Source: Lumbricus terrestris (lineage: Eukaryota > Annelida > Clitellata > Crassiclitellata > Lumbricidae). Taken from it: a stretch of 64,000 nucleotides of DNA. A program made the position numbers and the translations under genes. The stretch covers positions 71,904,932-71,968,931 of the forward strand of contig OX457039.1 of NCBI GenBank assembly GCA_949752735.1, written 5' to 3'. This document shows, piece after piece, positions 21,701-31,300 of this stretch; within the stretch, counting starts at the first letter, position 1, and the number at the start of each line of letters is the position of its first letter. The notes below the pieces were generated by a model. The model made no database searches, was not told the origin of the DNA, and saw only the letters and a list, made by a program, of their open reading frames with translations.

Positions 21701-22029
21701 ACAAAAGAGAATGTGGAGAAATGCAAGATGTCGAGACAGTGGCATGCATTTCAGCAGTTGTATATGATGGAAAAGTAGGAGAAAATGAGGAAGAAGAGAT
21801 ACTGAACTCGTATGTCAGTAAACAAAATGAAACAGAAGATGTTAAGTGGAAATCTGAAGTTGATGCAGATGCATTGAGTGTTGAAGAGGAACACACAGAT
21901 GAACTAGAAACAAAAAAGGGCATTACGTTGAACTTGTACAAGAAGGTGAAAAGAGATACCGGTAGAATATTAGATGTAGAAAGGAGGAACTATCAAAGCA
22001 GGAGAAAAGATGCTGCAGATAGAAGCTGA
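18769..22029 (+). CDS. Gag-protease polyprotein with a novel Arg/Trp/Asn-rich C-terminal region
   Basis: 1086 codons. Residues about 20-180 are a highly charged Ala/Glu/Lys/Arg helix, probably coiled coil. Residues about 195-370 resemble a gypsy capsid domain, including LLLKDQFYLTCSTELRMFI and a later AESH motif that recall the SCAN fold. A CX2CX4HX4C knuckle runs from C432 to C445. Protease is marked by YDTGAS with Asp 538. At about 705-765, IQELQSQDETM, KKKGLLYKRY and QLMVPKPLR match the lead-in to a gypsy integrase. Instead of the HHCC and DDE domains, residues about 798-980 are rich in Arg, Asn, Trp, Ser and Tyr, like an RNA-binding low-complexity region. An acidic tail follows. The long frame has no stop, so the odd region may be translated. 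The product would be capsid-forming but unable to integrate. Confidence 0.85.
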   Translation: MSVSDFEAWLEIAKRMNMEGDETRAFVKERQAEWRQDRATEREIAKEMKLAETAAAAETRKAEAAAEVKRLEIEARKAEVEAEAAAEMRKAEAEAETRKAEIETRKTEAAMLAKKAELELEVIRSAESEARLNREAAETEARGQREHQLEIKRLEAQVRMREIDSRGEQNREHESDYMRIGDGQQQGDHRENNKGIRNIKFPIFNESKDCLDAYLLRFERTCVAYEVRKEVWSLTLARHLEGRALEVYQRLSADEVQDYECLKTQLLKRFQLTEGGYRNKFKTSKMESGETPSSFVHRLRRYMQQWLAQAGFERTYEGVEDLLLKDQFYLTCSTELRMFIKEKGKMSLKDMLVCAESHIEAHGYKYSEQSVKPDVKFHSDRLNGRPFEHRPKEQSGYNLNRSRSDVKINQGTHQNRGFSREREIATGHKITCFFCGEQNHKAYQCPKKNRGTFKHTAAAVQIFESRAHLVKPESEIQRVVDITRGEQQMKQGEHSKIPPMYMAASAMVIKDNDGCISLEDKSEYQVTVNGNTVGCLYDTGASCCIVKRSLINEEALTGEETHCVLVDGSLRCFPLAKVYIESEHFNGEVQAMVMEQPIKPVIIGKIKGLKYMVKDERTESVTNHEPKEIIEKCTEVENKGILIRKTEHEEKPIGAKKTVRFSDDVIRNQDEKLMTVAVVETRAEAKKVAKYKPLKVAEMPNLNVSVKEIQELQSQDETMTKQMERAIEWDGNEDNIEDKPYVKKKGLLYKRYKEAQKDDVKWQLMVPKPLRDKDDTDNREPSSNKTMKKNFRNKPLRLVETHNKYLITGGRSELNNSRVNQNKWWKQREDWRNREYRDKSNETQSRRSNEWMYGRYKENPNVDRRNTRGNMDDTNRCNWKNYRHVMRESSSDYGVRYERPSNLNWRIRSGRDENRSRGNHWNNRSWYRREQSDNSGRRQNENCRGYNYTSKWKSRLWNDREWSCPNSNVEKWKSSEDYKRECGEMQDVETVACISAVVYDGKVGENEEEEILNSYVSKQNETEDVKWKSEVDADALSVEEEHTDELETKKGITLNLYKKVKRDTGRILDVERRNYQSRRKDAADRS

Positions 22030-22403
22030 CATTAGCTTGTGGAGAATATTTAATCAAGAGTGAGTGTAAATAGAATACAGTATGAGATAAGTGAAGTTGA
22101 GTTGCTTATTTTAAGTAGTTTAGTGAGTTATGTTAAGTGATAAGGTGAATATTAGGATTAAGTGAGGTATTAGTAAAATTATTATAGTTGTGTAGTAGTT
22201 AAGGACTAGGATGAGATTAATTTGACCATAGTATCTGAGTGTAATGGTGAGTCACTTAGATAAATAGAAAAACAGTTGAGTGATGAGAAAGTAGTTAAGA
22301 TAATGAGATGTTCGTGAAATGACAAAGGTCATTCATTGTGAGAAATAGTATAGATGAATGCCATGTGTTGAGAAGGTAACACATATATAATAAGTAGAAC
22401 TAA
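22030..22403 (+). other. AT-rich gap inside the gypsy element
   Basis: No long frame. The TTAAGTGA/GTTAAG-rich text looks like non-coding filler between the gag-protease frame and the RT remnant. It marks the site where integrase and the first RT motifs would be expected. Confidence 0.55.
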
Positions 22404-23336
22404 GTTAATAATAATAGTGAGTTAATTGAGTCGAGGCAATGTGAAGTACCTTTTGGATTGATCAATAGTGCGTCAAGTTACAACCGTTTAATCAGGAAGA
22501 TTCTTCAAGGAACAGAAAATCTTCAAAGTTATGTCGACGACATTCTAGCACATAATAAAGGATGGAGAGAACATTTGAAGACATTGGAGATATTTTTCGA
22601 AAGAGTGAGACAAGCGAATTTGACATTGAAGCCGAAGAAGTGTTCAATAGGATATGGAAAGATTGACTTTTTGGGACATACGTTGAACAAGGATGACATA
22701 AGTCCAAAGGAGAAATCAGTGGATAAAATAATAGACATGCCACGTCCAAAGACAAAGAAACAAGTCAGGAGTTTCCTTGGAGCGATAAACTATTATCGGA
22801 AATTCATACCACACTGTGCGGAAATTATGGCACCGTTAAGTGACTTAACGAAGAAGATAGCACCTGGGATAGTAGAATGGAATGAAGAGCTGGAGGTTAG
22901 CTTTACAAAGTTGAAGAACGAATTGGCGAAAGAACCAATTCTGAGACTTCCAAATTTAGAGAAGGATTTCATCCTACAAACTGATGCAAGTGGGAGTGGA
23001 ATCGGATGTGTGATAATGCAGCAGTACGAGGGGACGAATCATCCCATAGCGTATGCGAGCAGGAAGCTGTTAGAGCGAGAGAGAAGATATTCTGTGGAAG
23101 AGAGAGAGTGCTTAGCAATCATGTGGGGTATAAGTAGGTTCGACCGATATCTTTGTGGAAAGACATTTACAATTGAGACAGACCATTGCGGATTGCAATA
23201 TATGAAAGAGGGTCGAATGAAAAATGCAAGGGTGATGAGATGGAGTTTGGCACTCCAAAACTATTCCTTTAACATTAGATATATTAAAGGGTCCGAAAAT
23301 GTTATGTCCGACTATTTAAGTAGAGGGATTGTGTAG
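22404..23336 (+). pseudogene. Partial reverse transcriptase and RNase H
   Basis: The frame opens after a TAA at 22401. Similarity starts at EVPFGLINSAS, so the earlier RT motifs, including the first catalytic Asp, are absent. The YVDD box is present (YVDDILAHNKG, near 22530), followed by PKKCSIGYGKIDFLGH and the connection domain. RNase H shows LQTDASGSGIGCV, a downstream Glu in SVEERECLAIMW and ETDHCGLQYM. The frame ends SDYLSRGIV then TAG, the usual end of a Gmr1-type pol where RT-RNase H is last. Without its N-terminal part the RT should be inactive. Confidence 0.88.
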
Positions 23337-23479
23337 TATAAGTTGAGATAAAGTAAATGAAGAAGTGTAAGCCAGTGAGTAAAGTGTATTAATTGTCATG
23401 TCGTGTATAGTAAGTGAATTAGTTTATTAGGTTAGTTTGTTAAGTAGGTGAGTTTGTTAAAGCCTGTAAACAGTCTTTT

Positions 23480-23489
23480 GAAGGAGGGG
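23480..23489 (+). other. Polypurine tract before the 3' LTR
   Basis: GAAGGAGGGG lies four bases before TGTAGCGG at 23494, the standard place for plus-strand priming. Confidence 0.7.
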
Positions 23490-23493
23490 CATT

Positions 23494-24534
23494 TGTAGCG
23501 GTAGAATGCTTCTTATCAAACAAACCTATTAAATGATGCATTGTATAAGTATTAAATAGGTAAGAATTAAGCTAGACAATATGTGGCGTATTGTAGATTA
23601 TAATTAATATTACTTGTGGCATTAAGTTAGATAATAATAATAGCGCTATAACAATTCTTGAATACGCGCTACATCAATTATTGAAATACAACGGAGGGCG
23701 GAAAGCAGCGTCAAACTTGAGCAGACGGCAACAACGGCAGACGATAAAGGGAGACAGCGAAAAGATGGCGAAGGAAGAAGACGTAGATTTCTGAGCAAGG
23801 GCGGCCATTGACGATTGTGGCGTTCCTTGTCGGTAATTCAGAAGATCTGACGGTGAATTGGGTGTGGAAGGCGACACGTTGTCGGCCTGTCCCACTGGTG
23901 AGACTATAAGTCCTTGGGAATAGAGATACCAGGGCTTGTCGTACGGAAACTTTGCGAAGTTTGGTGAGACACTTGCGAGTGCACTGCGATCGACATCGGA
24001 GAAGATCGAATTCGAACTACAATTGCGATTGGAGTTCGACGGCAGAAGAAAGGGGCGAAACTACAACAAGACGAGCAAGCGACGAGAAGCTACCGTTGCT
24101 TGTGGAGAAACAACGAGGCGGACGAAACTACAGAGTGCTGTGCCAGCTACAGCATTCTCCGTCTACGCAGCTACAGAAGAGAATTGGAAACGACGGCAAG
24201 CAAGAAGAAGGTGACCTTCCTTCCTCTTCGAACCTTCATTCCAATCCATACGAACTGAAGAACTTCTACATCTACGCTGGAAAAGTCCAACGTGGAAGAT
24301 AAGAAACAAGCTATAATATTATTAGATAATACGCCACAAATAAGTAGATAGGATTATTGATTGTATTTTACTATTTGATATTGTTTTATTATAATATAAT
24401 CTTTAAACGAATCTCAGCTACATTTGTTTTAGGTCCTAGCTCATTCTAATATTGATCACCCAATGGCCTCTGAGCATAAAGTTCCCTATTAAAACTAGAT
24501 TTTAAAACCTAGATTTCAATGTACGGTGACACGA
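23494..24534 (+). repeat. 3' LTR of the satellite-embedded gypsy element (1041 bp)
   Basis: Matches the 5' LTR from TGTAGCGG to ACACGA with no difference that I found. Satellite sequence (ATGTCTAGTCG) resumes directly after it. Confidence 0.93.
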
Positions 24535-24584
24535 ATGTCTAGTCGATTAGATACATTTCGAAGATATTTATTGAATGCCATTAA
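24535..24584. repeat. Satellite remnant between two insertions
   Basis: Fifty bases of ordinary satellite, ATGTCTAGTCGATTAGATAC onward, ending in the TTAA where the piggyBac entered. Removing both insertions restores normal monomers. Confidence 0.93.
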
Positions 24585-24597
24585 CCCTTTATCGCAT
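24585..24597 (+). repeat. piggyBac left terminal inverted repeat
   Basis: CCCTTTATCGCAT directly after the TTAA; identical in inverse to 28364-28376. Confidence 0.93.
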
Positions 24598-24649
24598 GAT
24601 TTTTTTGTTTGCGCTGAAAAAAATATATGTTGTGGGAAATGCATTTTGT

Positions 24650-24880
24650 AATCAATTGGCACTTTTAGAAAGTCGAAATTATTCTCAGGATTTGTAAATT
24701 TGAAGAAAAAATGACGTTGACCAATTGGTAACTGCATGCAAGAGCCATACAATTTACCGGTTGCCAATTGGTAACAAGATGCAATGATCGGAGAAGCAAT
24801 GCATCGCCGTTTGGTAACAGCATGCAAAAGTGAACAAACAACAGCATTGCTATCTATTGAAGTCATTTGGCAATGGGCCT
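24650..24880. repeat. Left subterminal repeats of the piggyBac
   Basis: Variants of CCAATTGGTAAC followed by GCATGC/GATGC occur near 24722, 24765 and 24808, with weaker copies near 24653 and 24866. They are probably transposase binding sites, inferred from similar subterminal repeats known in DNA transposons. Confidence 0.7.
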
Positions 24881-25264
24881 AATGGCATGCAGTTATCTGA
24901 CACATACAGCATTTAAAATAGTGAACTTATTATTAGGAACTTATTACAAGCATTGTACTATTATAAGAATATTATGAATTAATGATTTCATTATTTACTA
25001 TAATTCATAAACATTAAAATGCAAAAATACTGAACTTGAAAACAAAACTATTATTTTGCTAGGAATATCATAACAACTTTATAGCCTACTATGATGTACA
25101 AACTCCCAGGAAAATTAAAGTCACATAAACCTGCCTGAATTTTTCAATATGAAACTACACAGACGCTACTTTTAGAGTACAACAGGCAAAGAAAACTATT
25201 TTGTTTGCAGCACTTAAAAACCAGTTAAACTGTAAACTGGTGTAAGCAACTCTCTTGAAGTGTG

Positions 25265-26225
25265 TCAGTTAGTGACATGATATTCCACAAAACAGTTCTT
25301 CGTTTTGTTGCAACAAAGTGCAACGTTGCACTTGCTGCATGACACTCGCGAGGTCCCTGAACAGTTTTCGTTTTGACAACGACTTCTGGATGAATTCCAC
25401 TTTGGAAGATGTCAAAACGCTTTTCGTAACGTGGATGCACTGATCTCCGCCCAAGTTTTGCAGGAGGTTGTTCTTCGCCATCGGTAGCTCAATTGCTTGG
25501 ACGACCACGCTTTGACTTCTTGGAGACAGAGGCTGCTAAATGAAACAAAAATAGAATAACTTATTACACTAACAGTGTTAAAAAGCTGAAAGATCAATTA
25601 TATGCTTTCTGTGTCACATTGGTTCTAAGATGACAATATTTATCGTTATAATAAATATCAAGTCAATCAATTTAACAGCATTAAGCACATTTAGTAACAC
25701 CATTACATTTTGCATTAGTTTCAATTTTTTTAAATTATTCCTATTATCCTATCTTGTTGGTTTCAATCAAATGCATCACTTCTTATATTTGAAGCAAGAT
25801 TATGTGCATAAATGGAATTAGTCCACCACTGATCATTTGCTCAGCCTGCCATAATAGTCACTAAAGCAAATGAGAAGAAATGTCTTGCAAGATATTACAA
25901 GGAACATAGTAAATGTTATGAAGCTGCAAAACTAGAATCATATGATTATGCCATAAATCTAAAATGTCTCCTGAACAATATATCATTCTCCCGCTTACCC
26001 GTGAAAGGCAGTGACCGAGCTACTTCAGTTTTTAATTCCAAGAGATAGAGTTGAGCAGACGATGTTGCGTCTGATCTGTCATCAAATATCCTTCGGTAGA
26101 GTAACCATGAATTGACGAGAGTAAGATCCATAAGGTGAAACCAGAGTCTGTATACCACGTTTTTTAACGTAGTTTGTTTCAGTACACCCCAATCAGCAAA
26201 TCAATCAAATCTACGCCACATAAAT
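25265..26225 (-). pseudogene. piggyBac transposase C-terminal remnant, with an intron
   Basis: The minus strand reads CGVDLIDLLIGVY, which contains the last catalytic Asp region of piggyBac transposases. After a frame change and stops comes VVYRLWFHLMDLTLVNSWLL, the family's hydrophobic helix, and then LKTEVARSLPF. A probable intron follows: GTAAGC donor at 25998 and TTTAG acceptor at about 25536. The second exon has HPRYEKRF, a single-base frame slip near 25410, then a Cys-rich tail CSKCNVALCCNKTKNCF ending EYHVTN and a stop at 25267-25265. The first two catalytic Asp residues and the N-terminal two thirds are absent. The copy is inactive. Confidence 0.85.
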
Positions 26226-26289
26226 ATCAAACTTTGGATCCAACCTCTAATACACAACTGCCCATGATGACAATTTCATGATGGAACAC

Positions 26290-27278
26290 AGCGCTTGCAG
26301 TGCCATCCTCCCATTGTACAATCACAGAGAAAAAAATCATTAAGACTAAATTGAGTTGATATTTGGGGCACATCTGAATATAATGCACTTTGAATTGAAG
26401 CCATTTCTTCAGTGTTTACATCTTCATGCCTGTCTGGAGTCATTGCACTTTGAATTGAAACCATTTCCTCGGTGCTTACTGCTTCGTGGCTGTCAGAAAC
26501 CATTTCCTCGGTGCTTACTGCTTCGTGGCTGTCAAAATTCCTTGCACTTTGAATTGAAACCATTTCCTCAGTGTTTAGCCCTTCATGGCTGTCTGAACTC
26601 ATTGCACTTTGCATTGAAATTATTTCCTCACTGTTTGCCAGTTCACAGCTGTCAGAATTCCTTGCACTTTGAATTGAAACCATTTCCTTAGTGTCTGCCA
26701 GTTCATGGCTGTCAGAATTCCTTGCACTTTGAATTGAAACTATTTCCTCAGTGTTTACCAGTTCATGGCTGTCAGAATTCCTTGTACTTTGAATTGAAAC
26801 AATTTCCTCAGTGTTTACCAGTTCATGGCTGTCAGAATTCCTTGCACTTTGAATAATTGAAACTATTTCCTGTGTTAATCGCTTCATGGCTGTCAGAATT
26901 CCTTGCACTTTGAATTGAAACCATTTTCGCAGTGTTTACCTCTTCATGTCTGTCTGAAGTCATTGCACTTTGAATCGAAGCCATTTCTTCACTGTTTATC
27001 TCTCCCTGGCTGCCTGAAGTCATTGCAGTCGATGCAACCTTATTCTGTTTCTTAAATAGCTGTACTACAACCCCATTATAAATTTTTTCAGGCTTCCAAA
27101 AGTACTATATCTGTGCATCTTTTGTCAGTGGAACACCATCACCGGCATCCAGTTCATCGCAGTAAATTAAATTTTCACTACCATCTTCCCATTTGACAAC
27201 TGCAGACTCTCTTTTTGCTCTTTGGTGCGTTGCACCGCTTCTGGTTCTGATCGTTGGACGCCTGTGATGCTTCCCCAT
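26290..27278 (-). pseudogene. Repeat-bearing frame inside the piggyBac, with two WEDG modules
   Basis: From ATG at 27278 the minus strand reads MGKHHRRPTIRTRSGATHQR and then VVKWEDGSENLIYCDELDAG, which resembles a small Tudor-like beta-barrel. An in-frame TAG follows near 27104, and the frame then continues as YFWKPEKIYNGVVVQLF. About eleven copies of a 20-residue unit come next (NSDSHELVNTEEIVSIQSAR and variants). After the repeats a second module appears (VIVQWEDGTASAVFHHEI, about 26325-26275) that leads in the same frame, across one stop, into the transposase remnant. A frame slip lies near 26870 and another at a T run near 26335. Function unknown; it may be the N-terminal region of a chimeric transposase. 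Confidence 0.6.
26383..27020. repeat. 60-bp tandem repeat in the piggyBac, about 11 units
   Basis: Units marked by GCACTTTGAATTGAAACCAT recur about every 60 bp (near 26443, 26543, 26603, 26663, 26723, 26783, 26843, 26903, 26963). One partial 39-bp unit lies at about 26484-26522. Most units differ by a few substitutions and keep the reading frame. Confidence 0.9.
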
Positions 27279-27844
27279 ATTATTTGCTAAAATGTTACCT
27301 CCATTTAGTAATTATGTTCACTAAGACATCAAAGCTGAGGATAATAGTTTATTCTTACACAGTAGAAGCAAATTGATTGACTACAAATTGAAAGATAGGA
27401 ATCATAACATGCTGTAGAGATTATCATTTGAATTGCTAATCTGCACAGCAATAGCATTTTTTATGATAAAAATAAGAGGAAATATGGAACACATCATTAT
27501 AATAAAGTAAAAACTTGTATGAAAGTGAGAGTTTTTGCTTAGATCAGAACATTGATGTGAGTGTGACATGTTGTAATTGAGATCTAACAACAAGCATGAG
27601 TGATGGATGCCATAGAAAATTTAATAGTTACAGGAATTGAGAAAATTTTAAAAAGTCATACTGTGACTGAGACTGGAACAACATATTCGCTCGAAAATCC
27701 AACTGCACGGAAATATTTCTTGATTAATTAATGTTTAAAAGTTTAAAACTGAGCGATAATAGCCTACATTATGTTGTTGACACGGTTTCAAAACATTATC
27801 TGCAGTGATGCACATCAAATACTTATTATCTACAGTAATGCACA
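27279..27844. other. Non-coding left arm of the piggyBac (upstream on the minus strand)
   Basis: A/T-rich DNA upstream of the repeat-bearing frame. The promoter would lie here if the unit is expressed, but no box is convincing. Confidence 0.4.
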
Positions 27845-28363
27845 TTGTCGCCATTTGGCTACATTGCAATCAAATACTTGTATTACTGACGGCCGCACAC
27901 TGTTGCCATTTGGTAGGCACGAGATTTTGCTAGAAATGCTATGAAAGTGCATGTTGTTACCAATTGGAATTGTTTTCAAAAAACCTTATCTTCCCGCAGT
28001 TGCACGCAGTGACCAAACGGATGGTCCTATAAACCTGTAGACATTTCTGATTTTAAAGTGTCTTAGCTACTGATTAAAAAGCAGTTTCAAAGAACAATGA
28101 TTTAGTCATCTGTGTGATTTTTTCCAGGTCTTCAAATTATGTACAAATATTCAAACCAGCACTGTAAAAATGATGATTTTCTTAGTTTTCAACATATGAC
28201 ATTACGGCCGATTTTCTTTATTTTCACCGCTCAGACCACGCTTTTGCTTAGTTCTTTGCATAGAAAAAATATTCTAGATAAGCATTGAACATTAAATCAT
28301 AGACCTTGATGGTTTATTTAGCTCAAACTGAAGATTTTGTTACTGTTACCAATTGGCAACAAA
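27845..28363. repeat. Right subterminal region of the piggyBac
   Basis: GCCATTTGGCTAC (about 27850), GCCATTTGGTAGGCACG (about 27904), TTACCAATTGGAATTG (about 27958) and TTACCAATTGGCAAC (about 28346) repeat the motif found at the left end, some in inverse orientation. Confidence 0.7.
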
Positions 28364-28376
28364 ATGCGATAAAGGG
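28364..28376 (-). repeat. piggyBac right terminal inverted repeat
   Basis: ATGCGATAAAGGG, followed by TTAA at 28377-28380. Confidence 0.93.
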
Positions 28377-31300
28377 TTAAAATATAAACTTCTACATAGA
28401 AATGTCTATAGTAGATTAGACACATTTCGAAGATATTTATTGAATGACATTAAAATATAAACTTCTACATAGAAATGTCTATAGTAGATTAGACACATTT
28501 CGAAGATATTTATTGAATGACATTAGGATATAAATTTCTACATAGAAATGTCTATAGTAGTATAGACACATTTCGAAGATATTTATTGAATGACATTAGG
28601 ATATAAATTTCTACATAGAAATGTCTAGTCGATTAGATACATTTCGAAGATATTTATTGAATGCCATTAAAATATAAACTTCTACATAGAAATGTCTATA
28701 GTAGATTAGACACATTTCGAAGATATTTATTGAATGACATTAAAATATAAACTTCTACATAGAAATGTCTATAGTAGATTAGACACATTTCGAAGATATT
28801 TATTGAATGACATTAAAATATAAACTTCTACATAGAAATGTCTATAGTAGATTAGACACATTTCGAAGATATTTATTGAATGACATTAAAATATAAACTT
28901 CTACATAGAAATGTCTATAGTAGATTAGACACATTTCGAAGATATTTATTGAATGACATTAGGATATAAATTTCTACATAGAAATGTCTATAGTAGATTA
29001 GATACATTTCGAAGATATTTATTGAATGCCATTAAAATATAAACTTCTACATAGAAATGTCTATAGTAGATTAGACACATTTCGAAGATATTTATTGAAT
29101 GACATTAAAATATAAACTTCTACATAGAAATGTCTATAGTAGATTAGACACATTTCGAAGATATTTATTGAATGACATTAGGATATAAATTTCTACATAG
29201 AAATGTCTAGTAGATTAGACACATTTCGAAGATATTTATTGAATGACATTAGGATATAAATTTCTACATAGAAATGTCTAGTAGATTAGACACATTTCGA
29301 AGATATTTATTGAATGACATTAGGATATAAATTTCTACATAGAAATGTCTAGTAGATTAGACACATTTCGAAGATATTTATTGAATGACATTAGGATATA
29401 AATTTCTACATAGAAATGTCTAGTCGATTAGATACATTTCGAAGATATTTATTGAATGACATTAAAATATAAACTTCTACATAGAAATGTCTATAGTAGA
29501 TTAGACACATTTCGAAGATATTTATTGAATGACATTAGGATATAAATTTCTACATAGAAATGTCTAGTAGATTAGACACATTTCGAAGATATTTATTGAA
29601 TGACATTAGGATATAAATTTCTACATAGAAATGTCTAGTAGATTAGACACATTTCGAAGATATTTATTGAATGACATTAGGATATAAATTTCTACATAGA
29701 AATGTCTAGTAGATTAGACACATTTCGAAGATATTTATTGAATGACATTAGGATATAAATTTCTACATAGAAATGTCTAGTAGATTAGACACATTTCGAA
29801 GATATTTATTGAATGACAATAGGATATACATTTCTACATAGAAATGTCTAATCGATTAGATACATTTCGAAGATATTTATTGAATGACATTAGGATATAA
29901 ATTTCTACATAGAAATGTCTAGTCGATTAGATACATTTCGAAGATATTTATTGAATGACATTAAAATATAAACTTCTACATAGAAATGTCTATAGTAGAT
30001 TAGACACATTTCGAAGATATTTATTGAATGACATTAGGATATAAATTTCTACATAGAAATGTCTAGTAGATTAGACACATTTCGAAGATATTTATTGAAT
30101 GACATTAGGATATAAATTTCTACATAGAAATGTCTAGTAGATTAGACACATTTCGAAGATATTTATTGAATGGCATTAGGATATAAATTTCTACATAGAA
30201 ATGTCTATAGTAGATTAGATACATTTCGAAGATATTTATTGAATGACATTAAAATATAAACTTCTACATAGAAATGTCTATAGTAGATTAGACACATTTC
30301 GAAGATATTTATTGAATGACATTAGGATATAAATTTCTACATAGAAATGTCTAGTCGATTAGATACATTTCGAAGATATTTATTGAATGACATTAGGATA
30401 TAAATTTCTACATAGAAATGTCTAGTCGATTAGATACATTTCGAAGATATTTATTGAATGACATTAGGATATAAATTTCTACATAGAAATGTCTAGTCGA
30501 TTAGATACATTTCGAAGATATTTATTGAATGACATTAAGATACAAATTTCTATATAGAAATGTCTATAGTAGATTAGATACATTTCGAAGATATTTATTG
30601 AATGACGTTAAGATGTAAATTTCTACATAGAAATGTCTAGTAGATTAGACACATTTCGAAGATATTTATTGAATGACATTAGGATATAAATTTCTACATA
30701 GAAATGTCTAGTCGATTAGATACATTTCGAAGATATTTATTGAATGACATTAAAATATAAACTTCTACATAGAAATGTCTATAGTAGATTAGACACATTT
30801 CGAAGATATTTATTGAATGACATTAAAATATAAACTTCTACATAGAAATGTCTATAGTAGATTAGACACATTTCGAAGATATTTATTGAATGACATTAAA
30901 ATATAAACTTCTACATAGAAATGTCTATAGTAGATTAGACACATTTCGAAGATATTTATTGAATGACATTAAAATATAAACTTCTACATAGAAATGTCTA
31001 TAGTAGATTAGACACATTTCGAAGATATTTATTGAATGACATTAGGATATAAATTTCTACATAGAAATCTCTATAGTAGATTAGATACATTTCGAAGATA
31101 TTTATTGAATGACATTAAAATATAAACTTCTACATAGAAATGTCTATAGTAGATTAGACACATTTCGAAGATATTTATTGAATGACATTAAAATATAAAC
31201 TTCTACATAGAAATGTCTATAGTAGATTAGACACATTTCGAAGATATTTATTGAATGACATTAGGATATAAATTTCTACATAGAAATGTCTAGTAGATTA

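Larger units (their letters stand above)
17370..24534 (+). mobile_element. Gmr1-type Ty3/gypsy element, internally deleted, inserted in the satellite
   Basis: Two 1041-bp LTRs bracket a 5.1 kb interior containing a leader with 16-bp repeats, a 1086-codon gag-protease frame, an AT-rich gap, a partial RT plus RNase H frame, and a polypurine tract. A remnant of the pre-integrase region lies between protease and RT. This implies the integrase-before-RT order of the Gmr1 group. The integrase core and the N-terminal part of RT are missing, so the copy cannot be autonomous. The target duplication is unclear (perhaps AAT); the last bases shared by both LTRs are ACACGA. Confidence 0.9.
24585..28376 (-). 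mobile_element. piggyBac-type DNA transposon, decayed, inserted at TTAA in the satellite
   Basis: TTAA target duplications (24581-24584 and 28377-28380) flank 13-bp terminal inverted repeats CCCTTTATCGCAT. Subterminal CCAATTGGTAAC-like repeats occur at both ends. The minus strand carries the C-terminal part of a piggyBac (DDE_Tnp_1_7, PGBD) transposase with a CCHC-rich tail, and upstream of it a frame with a 20-residue tandem repeat. Most of the catalytic domain is missing, and frameshifts and stops are present. The TTAA exists in the normal satellite monomer (CATTAAAATATA), so the pre-insertion site is obvious. Confidence 0.93.

Noticed and set aside
17365..24540. A clear 4-6 bp target duplication for the satellite-embedded gypsy element
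   Set aside because: Left flank GAAAT and right flank (CG)AAT do not match beyond about three bases, so no firm duplication is claimed.
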